From DAONJL01 sp035405645 [NCBI: bacterium] (GTDB taxonomy: Bacteria; JAGOBX01; DAONJL01), in assembly GCA_035405645.1 (NCBI GenBank), contig DAONJL010000036.1, forward strand, positions 1-25,396: a DNA stretch of 25,396 bases, written 5' to 3'. This document shows, in pieces, positions 1 to 7,845 of this stretch (position 1 is its first letter; each line of letters begins with the position of its first letter). A program made the translations under genes and the position numbers. The notes beneath the pieces are model-generated. The model had not been told where the DNA came from. It saw only the letters and a program-made list of their open reading frames with translations, and ran no database searches.

Positions 1-24
1 TTTAATAATATATTCTTAAGAAAA

Positions 25-40
25 GGGTATACCATGTCTG
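25..40 (+). repeat. Dispersed 16-bp repeat, copy 1
   Basis: The 16 bases GGGTATACCATGTCTG occur here and again, inverted and exact, at 20947-20962. The core GGTATACC is itself palindromic. The element is more GC-rich than the surrounding DNA and lies in non-coding sequence. It resembles the short dispersed palindromic repeats that some bacteria carry between genes, but I cannot name the family from two copies. Confidence 0.6.
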
Positions 41-143
41 TAAACTTCCCGAAATATATGAATGTTTTTAATTTATATTTATAAAGTTTTTTTCAAAAAT
101 GCCGATAATAAAAGTAGATTTGTGAAGAAATAAGGAGGTAGAA

Positions 144-422
144 ATGGAAAAAGCATTAATTAATGACCCAATAAAAAATTTCTTAAAAATTAAAAACCTC
201 GTAGAAAAACAGGAAGATATTATAAATAGTCTGCTCAAAAAACATTATTCAATCATTGATGAGAAAGATAAAATAATTGAAAACCAATATAATATTATAA
301 AAGAACAATCAAAAAATATAGAACAACTATTATTAAAATTAGAAGAAAAAAATAATCGTAAAAATATTTTTAATAAAATTAAAACATTGTTTAAATTAAA
401 AGAACCAATTCTTAATAATTAA
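144..422 (+). CDS. Small coiled-coil hypothetical protein
   Basis: I do not recognise this 92-residue protein. It is rich in Lys, Glu, Ile and Asn. From about residue 15 to 70 it shows hydrophobic residues spaced as in a coiled coil, followed by a basic tail. There is no signal peptide, membrane segment or Cys/His metal motif. A strong Shine-Dalgarno sequence AAGGAGG (132-138) lies 5 nt before the ATG, which is the main reason to accept it as a real gene. It converges on cdaA with about 30 bp between the stops. Function unknown; a structural or adaptor role is only a guess from the coiled coil. Confidence 0.6.
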   Translation: MEKALINDPIKNFLKIKNLVEKQEDIINSLLKKHYSIIDEKDKIIENQYNIIKEQSKNIEQLLLKLEEKNNRKNIFNKIKTLFKLKEPILNN

Positions 423-453
423 AAAATATAAACAAGAAAATTTTTTAAAAATC

Positions 454-1203
454 CTATTTTAAATAAATTGATAAAAATTCTTCTAATTCTGTTTCACCTA
501 ATTGAGTGCTTAAATTTCCTTTTAAAGCAATTGAAATTCTACCAGTCTCTTCTGAAACAATAATTACAAGAGCGTCTGTTTCTTCTGATAAACCAACAGC
601 TGCACGATGTCGTGTGCCATATAATTTTTTTAATGATGCTTTCTCTGACAATGGCAAAATACAGCCAGCAGCAATAATTTTATTTTCGCGAATGATTACA
701 GCGCCATCATGTAATGGTGTATTTGGAAAAAATATTGTTGTTAATAATTCAATAGAAATATCAGCATTTAACAAAATTCCAGTCTCAATATAATTTTTCA
801 AACCAACATTTCGTTCAATTGCTATTATTGCACCAATATTTTTTTTTGACATTCGCAATACTGCTTTTATTATTAAATCTATATCTGTTGTATTTGATTT
901 TGTTTTAAAAACCTGCCAAATTCTATGTTCGCCTATTTTTGCTAATGCCTGTCTAAATTCATTTTGAAATAGCACAATAAATAATATAACCCATAATTGC
1001 CATGATTTTTGTAAAAACCAACTTATTATTCTAAATTGTAATTTATCAGCAAAATATGCTATAATTAAAAGCAATATAAAACCCTGCATTATTTGACTTG
1101 CTCTTGTCTCTTTTATAAATATCATTACTTTATAAATAATAATTGTGACTATTAAAATATCAATAATATCAATTGTGCTTAAATGAGAAAAAATATTAAA
1201 CAT
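454..1203 (-). CDS. cdaA: Diadenylate cyclase CdaA (c-di-AMP synthase)
   Basis: Membrane-bound DisA_N-domain enzyme that condenses two ATP into cyclic di-AMP, a second messenger for potassium/osmolyte and cell-wall homeostasis. The first 80 or so residues of 249 hold about three hydrophobic segments, as in CdaA/YbbP. The cyclase domain follows, with the DGA motif at residues 166-168 and GTRHRAA at 196-202, then the acidic GLSEETD stretch. Length and layout are standard for CdaA. The start has AAGG 8-11 nt upstream and lies 14 nt after panB, so it is the last gene of the minus-strand cluster. The usual partner cdaR (YbbR) is not adjacent, unlike the Firmicutes cdaA-cdaR-glmM arrangement. Family assignment is firm; regulation is not visible. 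Confidence 0.93.
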   Translation of the reverse strand: MFNIFSHLSTIDIIDILIVTIIIYKVMIFIKETRASQIMQGFILLLIIAYFADKLQFRIISWFLQKSWQLWVILFIVLFQNEFRQALAKIGEHRIWQVFKTKSNTTDIDLIIKAVLRMSKKNIGAIIAIERNVGLKNYIETGILLNADISIELLTTIFFPNTPLHDGAVIIRENKIIAAGCILPLSEKASLKKLYGTRHRAAVGLSEETDALVIIVSEETGRISIALKGNLSTQLGETELEEFLSIYLK

Positions 1204-1217
1204 TTTTTTTTTACCTT

Positions 1218-2024
1218 TTAAAAATATGAATGTTCATCATCTGGAAATTTTCCTTCTTTTACTTCATTACAAAATTCTTTCACACCATCTATAATTTCAT
1301 TAAATATATTTTTATATCTTTTTACAAATTTTGGTTTAAACTTTTCGAAAAAGCCAAGCATATCATAAGTTACAAGAACCTGACCATCACAATATTTACC
1401 TGCGCCAATTCCTATTGTTGGTATCTTTATTTTTTCTGTAATTTCTTTTGCTAATTGAACAGGGACACATTCAAGAACAAGTGAAAAAATGCCTGCTTCT
1501 TCAAGTAACATAGCATCTTCTAATAATTTTTTATATTCTTCTTCTTCTTTGCCCTGAACCTTATAGCCGCCCAATTTATTTATTGCCTGTGGTGTTAATC
1601 CTATATGTCCCATTACTGGTATGCCATTATCAACAATATTTTTAACAATTGATATAATTTTCTTGCCGCCCTCTAATTTAACTGCATTTGCTCCACCTTC
1701 TTGTATTAATCTTCCTGCATTTATTAATGCTTGCTTTTCATCAATATTAAATGATAAAAAAGGCATATCAGCTACAACAAAAGAATTTTCAACTACTCTT
1801 GCTACACAGGCAGTATGATATATCATATTTTCAAGGCGAACAGGAATTGTGGAGTCATAACCAAGTAAAACAGTGCCAACTGAATCACCAACAAGAATTA
1901 TATCAATATCTAATTTATCAAGAATACCTGCTAACAAAGCATCATACGCTGTTAGCATAATTATTTTTTCTTTTCCTTTTTTTTGTATAATTTTAGTTGT
2001 TGTCATTTTTCTTATTGTTTTCAA
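1218..2024 (-). CDS. panB: 3-methyl-2-oxobutanoate hydroxymethyltransferase PanB
   Basis: Transfers a hydroxymethyl group from 5,10-methylene-tetrahydrofolate to 2-oxoisovalerate, giving ketopantoate, the first committed step of pantothenate/CoA synthesis (cytosolic). The TIM-barrel signature is clear: MLTAYD (23-28), the metal-binding Asp in VGDSVG (D47), D86 in ADMPF, E118 in KLEGG, and the catalytic Glu in LVLECVP (about E185). Length is normal. The start chosen is TTG at 2024 because GGTGGT sits just upstream (2031-2036). An in-frame ATG at 2006 has no such site but would also leave a complete PanB. No panC or panE is present here, so the rest of the pathway lies elsewhere. The gene sits between the metallo-hydrolase and cdaA in one transcription unit. 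Confidence 0.95.
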   Translation of the reverse strand: MKTIRKMTTTKIIQKKGKEKIIMLTAYDALLAGILDKLDIDIILVGDSVGTVLLGYDSTIPVRLENMIYHTACVARVVENSFVVADMPFLSFNIDEKQALINAGRLIQEGGANAVKLEGGKKIISIVKNIVDNGIPVMGHIGLTPQAINKLGGYKVQGKEEEEYKKLLEDAMLLEEAGIFSLVLECVPVQLAKEITEKIKIPTIGIGAGKYCDGQVLVTYDMLGFFEKFKPKFVKRYKNIFNEIIDGVKEFCNEVKEGKFPDDEHSYF

Positions 2025-2056
2025 TTTTTTACCACCACTATAAAAATAATTTTTAT

Positions 2057-2674
2057 TTATTCATCGTTTAAAATTTCTGTCTCACAATTTACACTTTTAA
2101 CAAATAATTTCGCATCAGCAATTGAACCTGCAACCGATCCCCAATGCATTGGTATTGCTTTTTTTGGTTTTATATACTCATTTACTGCTTTTGCTGCTTC
2201 TTTTGCATCCATTGTATATGTTCCACCAACTGGAACTAATGCTAAATCTACACCCTGAATATCCTTCATCTCTTCTATTAAATCAGTATCACCTGCATGA
2301 TATATTTTTATATGATCAATTTCTACAACAAAACCAAGCCAATTTTTACTCTTTGGATGAAATGATTTATTTACATTATATGCTGGTATTGCTGTAACTT
2401 TTAGATTTTCATCTTCATATTTTTGATAAGGTTTAAAATAATTTGTAATTTTAAAATGTGATGAAGAACAATCACCAGATGCAAAAATCTTTGTTGTTGA
2501 TTTTACTAATGTTTTTATATCATCTTCTGAAAAATGGTCATAATGTGAATGTGAAATAAAAATATAATCTGCTTTTTCTTTTAGTTCTGCGTTATACGGG
2601 TCAAATACTAATACCAAATTATTATCACTAATAATTTTAAAACCTGCATGTTTTAACCACTTGATTTCTTTCAT
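2057..2674 (-). CDS. Metallo-beta-lactamase-fold hydrolase (UPF0173/UlaG-like)
   Basis: Cytosolic MBL-fold metal-dependent hydrolase of 205 residues. The metal site is complete: HSHYDH at 42-47, H106, D129 in HAGDTD, and H177 in PMHWG. This is the layout of the UPF0173/L-ascorbate-6-phosphate-lactonase-like group, whose members mostly lack a proven substrate, so no reaction is proposed. The ATG overlaps the stop of the upstream kinase gene by 4 nt (ATGA). Its Shine-Dalgarno sequence AGGAGGAGG is made by the kinase's C-terminal Gly codons, so the two are translationally coupled. Confidence 0.85.
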   Translation of the reverse strand: MKEIKWLKHAGFKIISDNNLVLVFDPYNAELKEKADYIFISHSHYDHFSEDDIKTLVKSTTKIFASGDCSSSHFKITNYFKPYQKYEDENLKVTAIPAYNVNKSFHPKSKNWLGFVVEIDHIKIYHAGDTDLIEEMKDIQGVDLALVPVGGTYTMDAKEAAKAVNEYIKPKKAIPMHWGSVAGSIADAKLFVKSVNCETEILNDE

Positions 2675-4329
2675 AAAATTCCTCCTCCTATAAATTCTCT
2701 TAATATAGAAGTTTTTGGAACATTATCAGTTCGAACTCGTAAAAACAATAATAAAAAATTTAATAATCTTTGTGCTTCATCATAATTTGGTGAATCAAGC
2801 GGAATTCGTTTAATTATATCAATAGCAAAATCTTTTAACACACCCAATTCATAAAGTAATGAAGAATTAAACATAATGTCAGCACTTTCCTGAAATGGAT
2901 ATATATATTTTTCTTCGCCAGCAGTAACTGATGACCATCTACTAATTGTTTCATCAGCAGAATAACCTCTAAAAAAATTATCACGAACCATACGACGAAT
3001 GAGCCGCAAATCACGAGTTGATATTCTATTAAAATTATCAATTGTTAATTGTGTTAATGCACTAACATAAATTTTGAACTTATATTTATTGTCAATTTCT
3101 TTTGTTAATAATGGATTTAATGAATGCAATCCTTCAATTATTATTACCTGATTTTTATCTAATTTTAATTGATATGCTTTATCATTTCTTTTGCCTTCTT
3201 TAAAATCAAATTCTGGCATCCACACTTCTTCGCCATTTAATAAATTTTTTAATACTTGATTAAAATGTTTTAAATCAAGCGCATAAATTGATTCAAAATC
3301 ATAATCACCTTTTTCATCGCGAGGTGTTAAAGGTCGATTAACAAAAAAATCATCGGTTGATATTGCTATTGGATTTAATCCATTTACTTTTAAATGTATT
3401 CCTAATCTCTTTGCAAATGTTGTTTTTCCTGATGATGATGGTCCTGCAACTAAAATTATTTTTACTTTGTCTCTTTTTTTAGTAATCATATCTGCTATAT
3501 AAGAAATCTTCTTCTCGTGAAATGTTTCACAAATATTTATTACTTCATTTATTTTATCATCTATTATTGCTTGATTTAATAAACCAATATTATATAGATT
3601 TAATATTTCACTCCAATTCTTACTCTCCTGATAAATCTTAAAAAGTTTTTTATATTCCCAATCTGGTGCAAATTTTTTTATATTCTTTGCATCTGGAAAA
3701 TGTAATATTATTCCTGGTTCATAATATGATAATTTAAAATTTTTTATATATGATGTATCAGGAACAATTGGAATAAATGCAAAATCACTTACATTTCGAC
3801 ATTCATATATTTTTACAAATTGATAAGTTGAATTTTTTAATAATAATACTTTATCTTTATATCCCTTTTTTTCAAAATAATTTATTGCTTTATGTATTGC
3901 AGAACGCTTAAAAACAAATGGAAGTGCTGATGATTGTAATTTCCACATTAACTCTTCTATTTCTTTTACTATTTGTTTATTTATTTTTGTATTTATATAA
4001 AAATAATAACCATTACCAAGAGAATGATTTATGAAAACTTTTACCTGTTTTTTTGCATTTTTAAAATATTCATTAACAGCAACAAAAAATAAAAATTTTG
4101 TACTCTGTTTATATACTGCTTCACCTAATTTACTACCATAATATATAAATTCAAGATTACAATCTTCTTCCAATACATAGTTTAAATCAACCAGAATATT
4201 ATTTACTTTTACTGCTAAAATATTATATTTTTCTTCTAAATAATTTTCATTTATAAAATCTAAAACTTTTGTTCCATAATCAAGAGTTAATATTTTTTCA
4301 TTATTTATTTTAACTTCTATTTTTTTCAT
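2671..4329 (-). CDS. TGS-domain nucleoside (uridine) kinase-like protein
   Basis: A 552-residue fusion. Residues 1-65 are TGS-like. Residues 70-210 resemble the second additional domain of threonyl-tRNA synthetase (a variant of the HSxxNGYY motif at about 102-109). A uridine kinase/phosphoribulokinase P-loop domain follows from about 285, with Walker A GPSSSGKTT (296-304), DDFF (326-329) and the lid/Walker B region EGLHSLNP (399-406). Proteins with this architecture are known in Firmicutes and Thermotogae and are annotated as nucleoside kinase or uridine kinase-like. The ThrRS-like front part has no synthetase catalytic core. Nucleoside phosphorylation is the likely role, substrate unproven. 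The start overlaps ricT by 20 bp, and the stop overlaps the next gene by 4. Confidence 0.85.
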   Translation of the reverse strand: MKKIEVKINNEKILTLDYGTKVLDFINENYLEEKYNILAVKVNNILVDLNYVLEEDCNLEFIYYGSKLGEAVYKQSTKFLFFVAVNEYFKNAKKQVKVFINHSLGNGYYFYINTKINKQIVKEIEELMWKLQSSALPFVFKRSAIHKAINYFEKKGYKDKVLLLKNSTYQFVKIYECRNVSDFAFIPIVPDTSYIKNFKLSYYEPGIILHFPDAKNIKKFAPDWEYKKLFKIYQESKNWSEILNLYNIGLLNQAIIDDKINEVINICETFHEKKISYIADMITKKRDKVKIILVAGPSSSGKTTFAKRLGIHLKVNGLNPIAISTDDFFVNRPLTPRDEKGDYDFESIYALDLKHFNQVLKNLLNGEEVWMPEFDFKEGKRNDKAYQLKLDKNQVIIIEGLHSLNPLLTKEIDNKYKFKIYVSALTQLTIDNFNRISTRDLRLIRRMVRDNFFRGYSADETISRWSSVTAGEEKYIYPFQESADIMFNSSLLYELGVLKDFAIDIIKRIPLDSPNYDEAQRLLNFLLLFLRVRTDNVPKTSILREFIGGGIL

Positions 4330-5221
4330 ATTTACTTTTCCCGTTTTCTTCCAATATTATTTCGCTTTCTAATTCTGTTGTATCATCTTTTCCAACTTCT
4401 AATACCTTCAATTTTTTAAATTCTTCTAATGATAATTCTTTTGAATAACCATCATCTAATTTTAATGTTACTGTCTTTTTAAAAATATTATAACCTATAA
4501 CTATACCTGTCATTTGCTGATATTCAACTTTTGTATTTCTTGTTGGATAATTTTTTGATTCTTCTTCATATATTTTATATTCATATTCCAGACAGCATAG
4601 TAAACGACCACAAACACCTGAATATTTATTCGGTGTTAATGTCATACATTGTAATTTAGCCATCTGGATTGTTATTGGTGAAAAATCATTTAAAAATTGC
4701 CTACAACAAACTACACGACCACAAATACCAAGTGCACCAAATAATTTTGCTTCATCACGAACTCCTATTTGATATAATTCAATTCTTGTTTTAAATATAT
4801 GTGCTAAATCTTTTACTAATTCACGAAAATCTATTCTTCCATCTGCAATAAAATTAAATGTTAATCTCGAACGACTCAATATATACCAAGCATCCAGTAC
4901 TTTCATTTCTAATTCGCGCTCATTTACTTTTTCTATACATATTTTTAATGCTTCTTTTGCATCTTCTAAATTTTTTTTATAATTTAACATATCATTTGTA
5001 TTTGCTTTTCTTATTACTTTTAACAACTGTTTCATCGAACTATTTTTGTTTATACTATTTAAATCAACTGTTTTTTCTAATAAAACAATAGCTAAGCTAT
5101 CACCTGCCTGTGTAGGAACAACACAATAATTATTTATTTTCAGGCTTAAACCATTTGCATCATAATATTTAACTTCATTTGTAGGTAATAATCTTACTGC
5201 TACTACATCTATATATTCCAT
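4310..5221 (-). CDS. ricT: PSP1-domain protein RicT (YaaT)
   Basis: 303-residue PSP1/RicT family protein. In Bacillus subtilis RicT (YaaT) works with RicA and RicF in an Fe-S-bearing complex that adjusts RNase Y-dependent mRNA processing and sporulation phosphorelay output. The central domain holds the family cysteine clusters: CGRVVCC (C167, C172, C173) and CGRLLCC (C204, C209, C210), which fit Fe-S ligands. The N-terminal 60 residues form a beta-rich PSP1 start (VDVVAVRLLP-like). The C-terminal tail is acidic. AAAGGAG lies 8 nt before the ATG. ricA and ricF are not in the window. The family call is secure; whether it acts on RNA decay here is inference. Confidence 0.9.
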   Translation of the reverse strand: MEYIDVVAVRLLPTNEVKYYDANGLSLKINNYCVVPTQAGDSLAIVLLEKTVDLNSINKNSSMKQLLKVIRKANTNDMLNYKKNLEDAKEALKICIEKVNERELEMKVLDAWYILSRSRLTFNFIADGRIDFRELVKDLAHIFKTRIELYQIGVRDEAKLFGALGICGRVVCCRQFLNDFSPITIQMAKLQCMTLTPNKYSGVCGRLLCCLEYEYKIYEEESKNYPTRNTKVEYQQMTGIVIGYNIFKKTVTLKLDDGYSKELSLEEFKKLKVLEVGKDDTTELESEIILEENGKSKYEKNRS

Positions 5222-5234
5222 TCTTCTTCTCCTT

Positions 5235-5519
5235 TTATTTCTTTTCCATTATTATTGCATTAGCCGGGCATTCAGTCGCACAAATACCACAACCCTTACA
5301 ATAATCATAATTTATTTGTGGTGGTATTCCTTTCTTTATTACTGCATCAGGACAATACAACCAGCAAAGTTGGCAGATTTCTTTTCCTTTTTTTACTGCA
5401 TTACATAACTCCTTTTTTATTACTGGCTGGTAAATACTCCACGAACCTGTTAATCCTGCCTCACCTAAAAGTGGTTTATTTATCACAGTGATTTTCTCTA
5501 AATCATTTTTTAAAGACAT
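5235..5519 (-). CDS. porD: 2-oxoacid:ferredoxin oxidoreductase, delta (ferredoxin) subunit
   Basis: 94-residue two-cluster 4Fe-4S subunit of a pyruvate/2-ketoisovalerate:ferredoxin oxidoreductase, carrying electrons from the thiamine-diphosphate core to ferredoxin. The GSW.IYQPV lead-in typical of PorD is present. The second cluster motif is canonical (C74, C77, C80, C84-P). The first is unusual: C39, C49, C52, C56-P, i.e. about seven extra residues (AVKKGKE) between the first and second Cys compared with the common CxxCxxCxxxCP. GAGG lies about 6 nt before the ATG, and the gene overlaps the gamma gene by 17 bp. Alpha and beta subunits normally follow, but here ricT does. Substrate cannot be told from this subunit. 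Confidence 0.85.
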   Translation of the reverse strand: MSLKNDLEKITVINKPLLGEAGLTGSWSIYQPVIKKELCNAVKKGKEICQLCWLYCPDAVIKKGIPPQINYDYCKGCGICATECPANAIIMEKK

Positions 5520-6081
5520 TTTTTACCTCACTTATAACTTCTTCTATTGTTCTTAAATTTATTTCTATTTCATCTTTTTTAAAATTTTTCTCTATTACTT
5601 TTTTAATTTCTGTTATTGTAAATAAACCACTCACTTCTGAAAATGCTCCAAGTATTGGTGTATTTATTATTGGTCTATTATGTAATAATAATTTATTTTT
5701 TAATGCTATGCCTGTTATATCAATTTTTATTATTTTTTCTCCTGCCAGATTCTTATATTCTAATTCGCTATCTGTATTAACTATTATATAATAATCCTCT
5801 TTTATTCGTTTAATTATTTCTTCTTCCTTAAACAAAGAACTATCAAGAAAAACAATATAATCTAATTTATTACTCGGTGTTAACTCATAAATATTATTAT
5901 TACTGCATTTTAAATTAGTTTCAACTGGTGCACCGCGCCGTTCAGCACCATAAGTTGGAATTACTTTAATATCATTAAAACCACACTCAAATAATGCTTC
6001 GGCTGTTAATTGTGCTAATGTAACAATGCCCTGACCGCCACGACCTTTAAAAACTATTTCATATATATTTTTATTTTGCAT
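5503..6081 (-). CDS. porG: 2-oxoacid:ferredoxin oxidoreductase, gamma subunit
   Basis: 192-residue gamma subunit of the pyruvate/ketoisovalerate:ferredoxin oxidoreductase family, which in multi-subunit enzymes contributes to CoA binding. Hallmarks are the N-terminal GRGGQG (13-18) and YGAERRG with APVET after it (about 44-55). Length is normal. It is followed by the delta gene with a 17-bp overlap, the usual gamma-delta pair. No Shine-Dalgarno sequence precedes the ATG. Instead TTGATT (6120-6125) and TATTAT (6097-6102), 17 bp apart, suggest a local promoter giving a leader of only about 8 nt. Porα/β genes are absent from the window, so the substrate (pyruvate or branched-chain 2-oxoacids) is open. 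Confidence 0.87.
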   Translation of the reverse strand: MQNKNIYEIVFKGRGGQGIVTLAQLTAEALFECGFNDIKVIPTYGAERRGAPVETNLKCSNNNIYELTPSNKLDYIVFLDSSLFKEEEIIKRIKEDYYIIVNTDSELEYKNLAGEKIIKIDITGIALKNKLLLHNRPIINTPILGAFSEVSGLFTITEIKKVIEKNFKKDEIEINLRTIEEVISEVKNVFKK

Positions 6082-6096
6082 AATTTTAAATTTAAA

Positions 6097-6125
6097 ATAA
6101 TAAAATATTTTTTTAAAAAAATCAA
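6097..6125 (-). promoter_or_regulatory. Possible promoter for the gamma/delta gene pair
   Basis: On the minus strand, TTGATT (6125-6120) and TATTAT (6102-6097) are separated by 17 bp in the 107-bp gap after mdcA, the largest gap in the cluster. The downstream gene has no Shine-Dalgarno sequence. In DNA this AT-rich such matches arise easily, so this is tentative. Confidence 0.35.
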
Positions 6126-6188
6126 TAAATATTTTTTTGATTAAATTTAGTTTTATTTTGCCTTTTAAGATTTAAGAAAAGAATATAA

Positions 6189-7826
6189 TTAATCACCTTT
6201 AATGCCAGCAGGTAAATAATATAAATTTTTGGAAATCTTAATTAAATCATCAAAATTTTTTGCTGCTAATAATTTTGGTGTTGCTTCATTTATATTTATT
6301 CCTAAATCTTCTGGAGTTTGAACAATTTTCTTTGCTCTTAATTTTTTTACTTCTGCTTTTGTTATTGACTGACCTATCTTTGTTTCACCAGCAATTGCTG
6401 CTATTGCTTTCATTCTTGTTTCTAAATCACGACATAAATCTAAATATGCTATTCCTTTTTCTGTAACTATATGTGTTATCTGGTCGCCAACTATCATCAC
6501 AGGTTGTGTTTCAAAAAGACCTGTTTGTAAAAATTGTTTTGCATCAAGTTCTTCTACAAATACTGGTATTCCTTTTTTCTCACTTACTGTTGGTGTAATT
6601 TGAACAACCAATTTTCGACCATAATAATTATTATTAGCAAAATAACCAGCATTTTTAAATGCTTCTGAAAAATGACGACGACCAGGTGGAGTGCCACCTA
6701 AATTTGGAGCACCACCAAAACCTGCTATCATTCCTTTAATTGCTGTTGAACTATTACCAAATTTATCAATTTGTAAAGTAGCACCAATAAATAAATCAAT
6801 AGCATATAAACCAGCAATATGTGCATAACAGCGATTTGAACGCAAATTACCATCAGCACCGATAAAAAATATATCAGGTCTATTTTTAACATAATTTTCC
6901 ATTCCAGGTTCGCCACCAAAACAATAAATTCTTTGCACAAAACCTTTTTCTATTGCTGGTATTAGTGTTGGATGCGGATTTAATACCCAATGAGTGCAAT
7001 ACTTACCTTTCATTTTTAGTTTATTGCCATAAGTTGGTAATATAAGTTCTATTGCTGCTGTTGCAAAGCCAAGTCCATGATTTAAACTTTTTACACCATA
7101 TTTTAAATATATTCCTTTTAAAACCATCATTGCCATTGCTATTTGCATATTTGTTATTTTCGCAGGGTCTCTTGTAAATAATGGTTGAATAAAATAATCT
7201 TCGTTTGTAACAATAATAAAGTCAACCCAACTCGCTGGTATATCCACCCTTGGCAATTCTTTTACTTTATTTTTTACCTGAATAATTACAATTCCATATT
7301 TGAATTTTGTAGCTTCACAAAGTAATGGTGTATCTTCTGTATTAAAGCCAGTATAAATATTTCCTTCATCATCACAGGATTCAGCAACAAGTAAAGCAAC
7401 TCGCGGTGTTAAATCAACAAAATATCTACCATATAATTCAAGATAAGTATGTATTGCACCGATTTGCACTTTTTTCTCTACAACAAGTTGATACAATTTT
7501 TTTGATTGTGGACCTGAATATGCAAAATCAAGTTTTTTACCTATACCTTTATTAAAAAATTCTATATGTTCATTCAATACTATTGAGGATTGCACAAAAT
7601 GAATATTATTTACTTTTTTAGTATCAACTTTTAATAATTCTCTTGCTAAAAAATCAGCCTGTTTTTGATTATCACCTTCTACACAAACTTTATCACCTTT
7701 TTTTATTACACTTTCTAATAATTTTGATGTATCTTCTTTTCTAATAAATTTTGAATTATTTAAACAAAATTTTTTCCCTGCTAATATTCTCTCTTCATAA
7801 TCTTTTTTTAATTTTTCAAAATCCAT
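6189..7826 (-). CDS. mdcA: Malonate decarboxylase alpha subunit (MdcA; malonate:ACP transferase)
   Basis: 545-residue CoA-transferase-fold protein with full-length match to MdcA. In malonate decarboxylase this subunit exchanges the acetyl group of acetyl-S-ACP for malonyl, releasing acetate. Recognisable conserved blocks are EGDNQKQADF (50-59), SGPQSK near 104-109, HTYLELYGRYFVDLTPRVAL (126-145), NTEDTP, LFTRDPA, CTHWVLNPHPTLIPAIE (277-293), GFGGAPN (369-375) and GRRH (382-385). The C-terminal PEDLGI block is also present. A GGGG-containing ribosome site lies upstream of the ATG, 19 nt after the nitrilase gene. None of the partners (mdcC acyl carrier, mdcD/E decarboxylase, mdcB/G prosthetic-group enzymes, mdcH) is in the window. 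It may therefore act as a stand-alone CoA/ACP transferase, perhaps on another acid; that is inference. Confidence 0.85.
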   Translation of the reverse strand: MDFEKLKKDYEERILAGKKFCLNNSKFIRKEDTSKLLESVIKKGDKVCVEGDNQKQADFLARELLKVDTKKVNNIHFVQSSIVLNEHIEFFNKGIGKKLDFAYSGPQSKKLYQLVVEKKVQIGAIHTYLELYGRYFVDLTPRVALLVAESCDDEGNIYTGFNTEDTPLLCEATKFKYGIVIIQVKNKVKELPRVDIPASWVDFIIVTNEDYFIQPLFTRDPAKITNMQIAMAMMVLKGIYLKYGVKSLNHGLGFATAAIELILPTYGNKLKMKGKYCTHWVLNPHPTLIPAIEKGFVQRIYCFGGEPGMENYVKNRPDIFFIGADGNLRSNRCYAHIAGLYAIDLFIGATLQIDKFGNSSTAIKGMIAGFGGAPNLGGTPPGRRHFSEAFKNAGYFANNNYYGRKLVVQITPTVSEKKGIPVFVEELDAKQFLQTGLFETQPVMIVGDQITHIVTEKGIAYLDLCRDLETRMKAIAAIAGETKIGQSITKAEVKKLRAKKIVQTPEDLGININEATPKLLAAKNFDDLIKISKNLYYLPAGIKGD

Positions 7827-7845
7827 ACTTTATTCCCCTTTTTAT

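Noticed and set aside
506-793. 95-residue plus-strand frame
   Set aside because: Antisense shadow of the cdaA catalytic domain.
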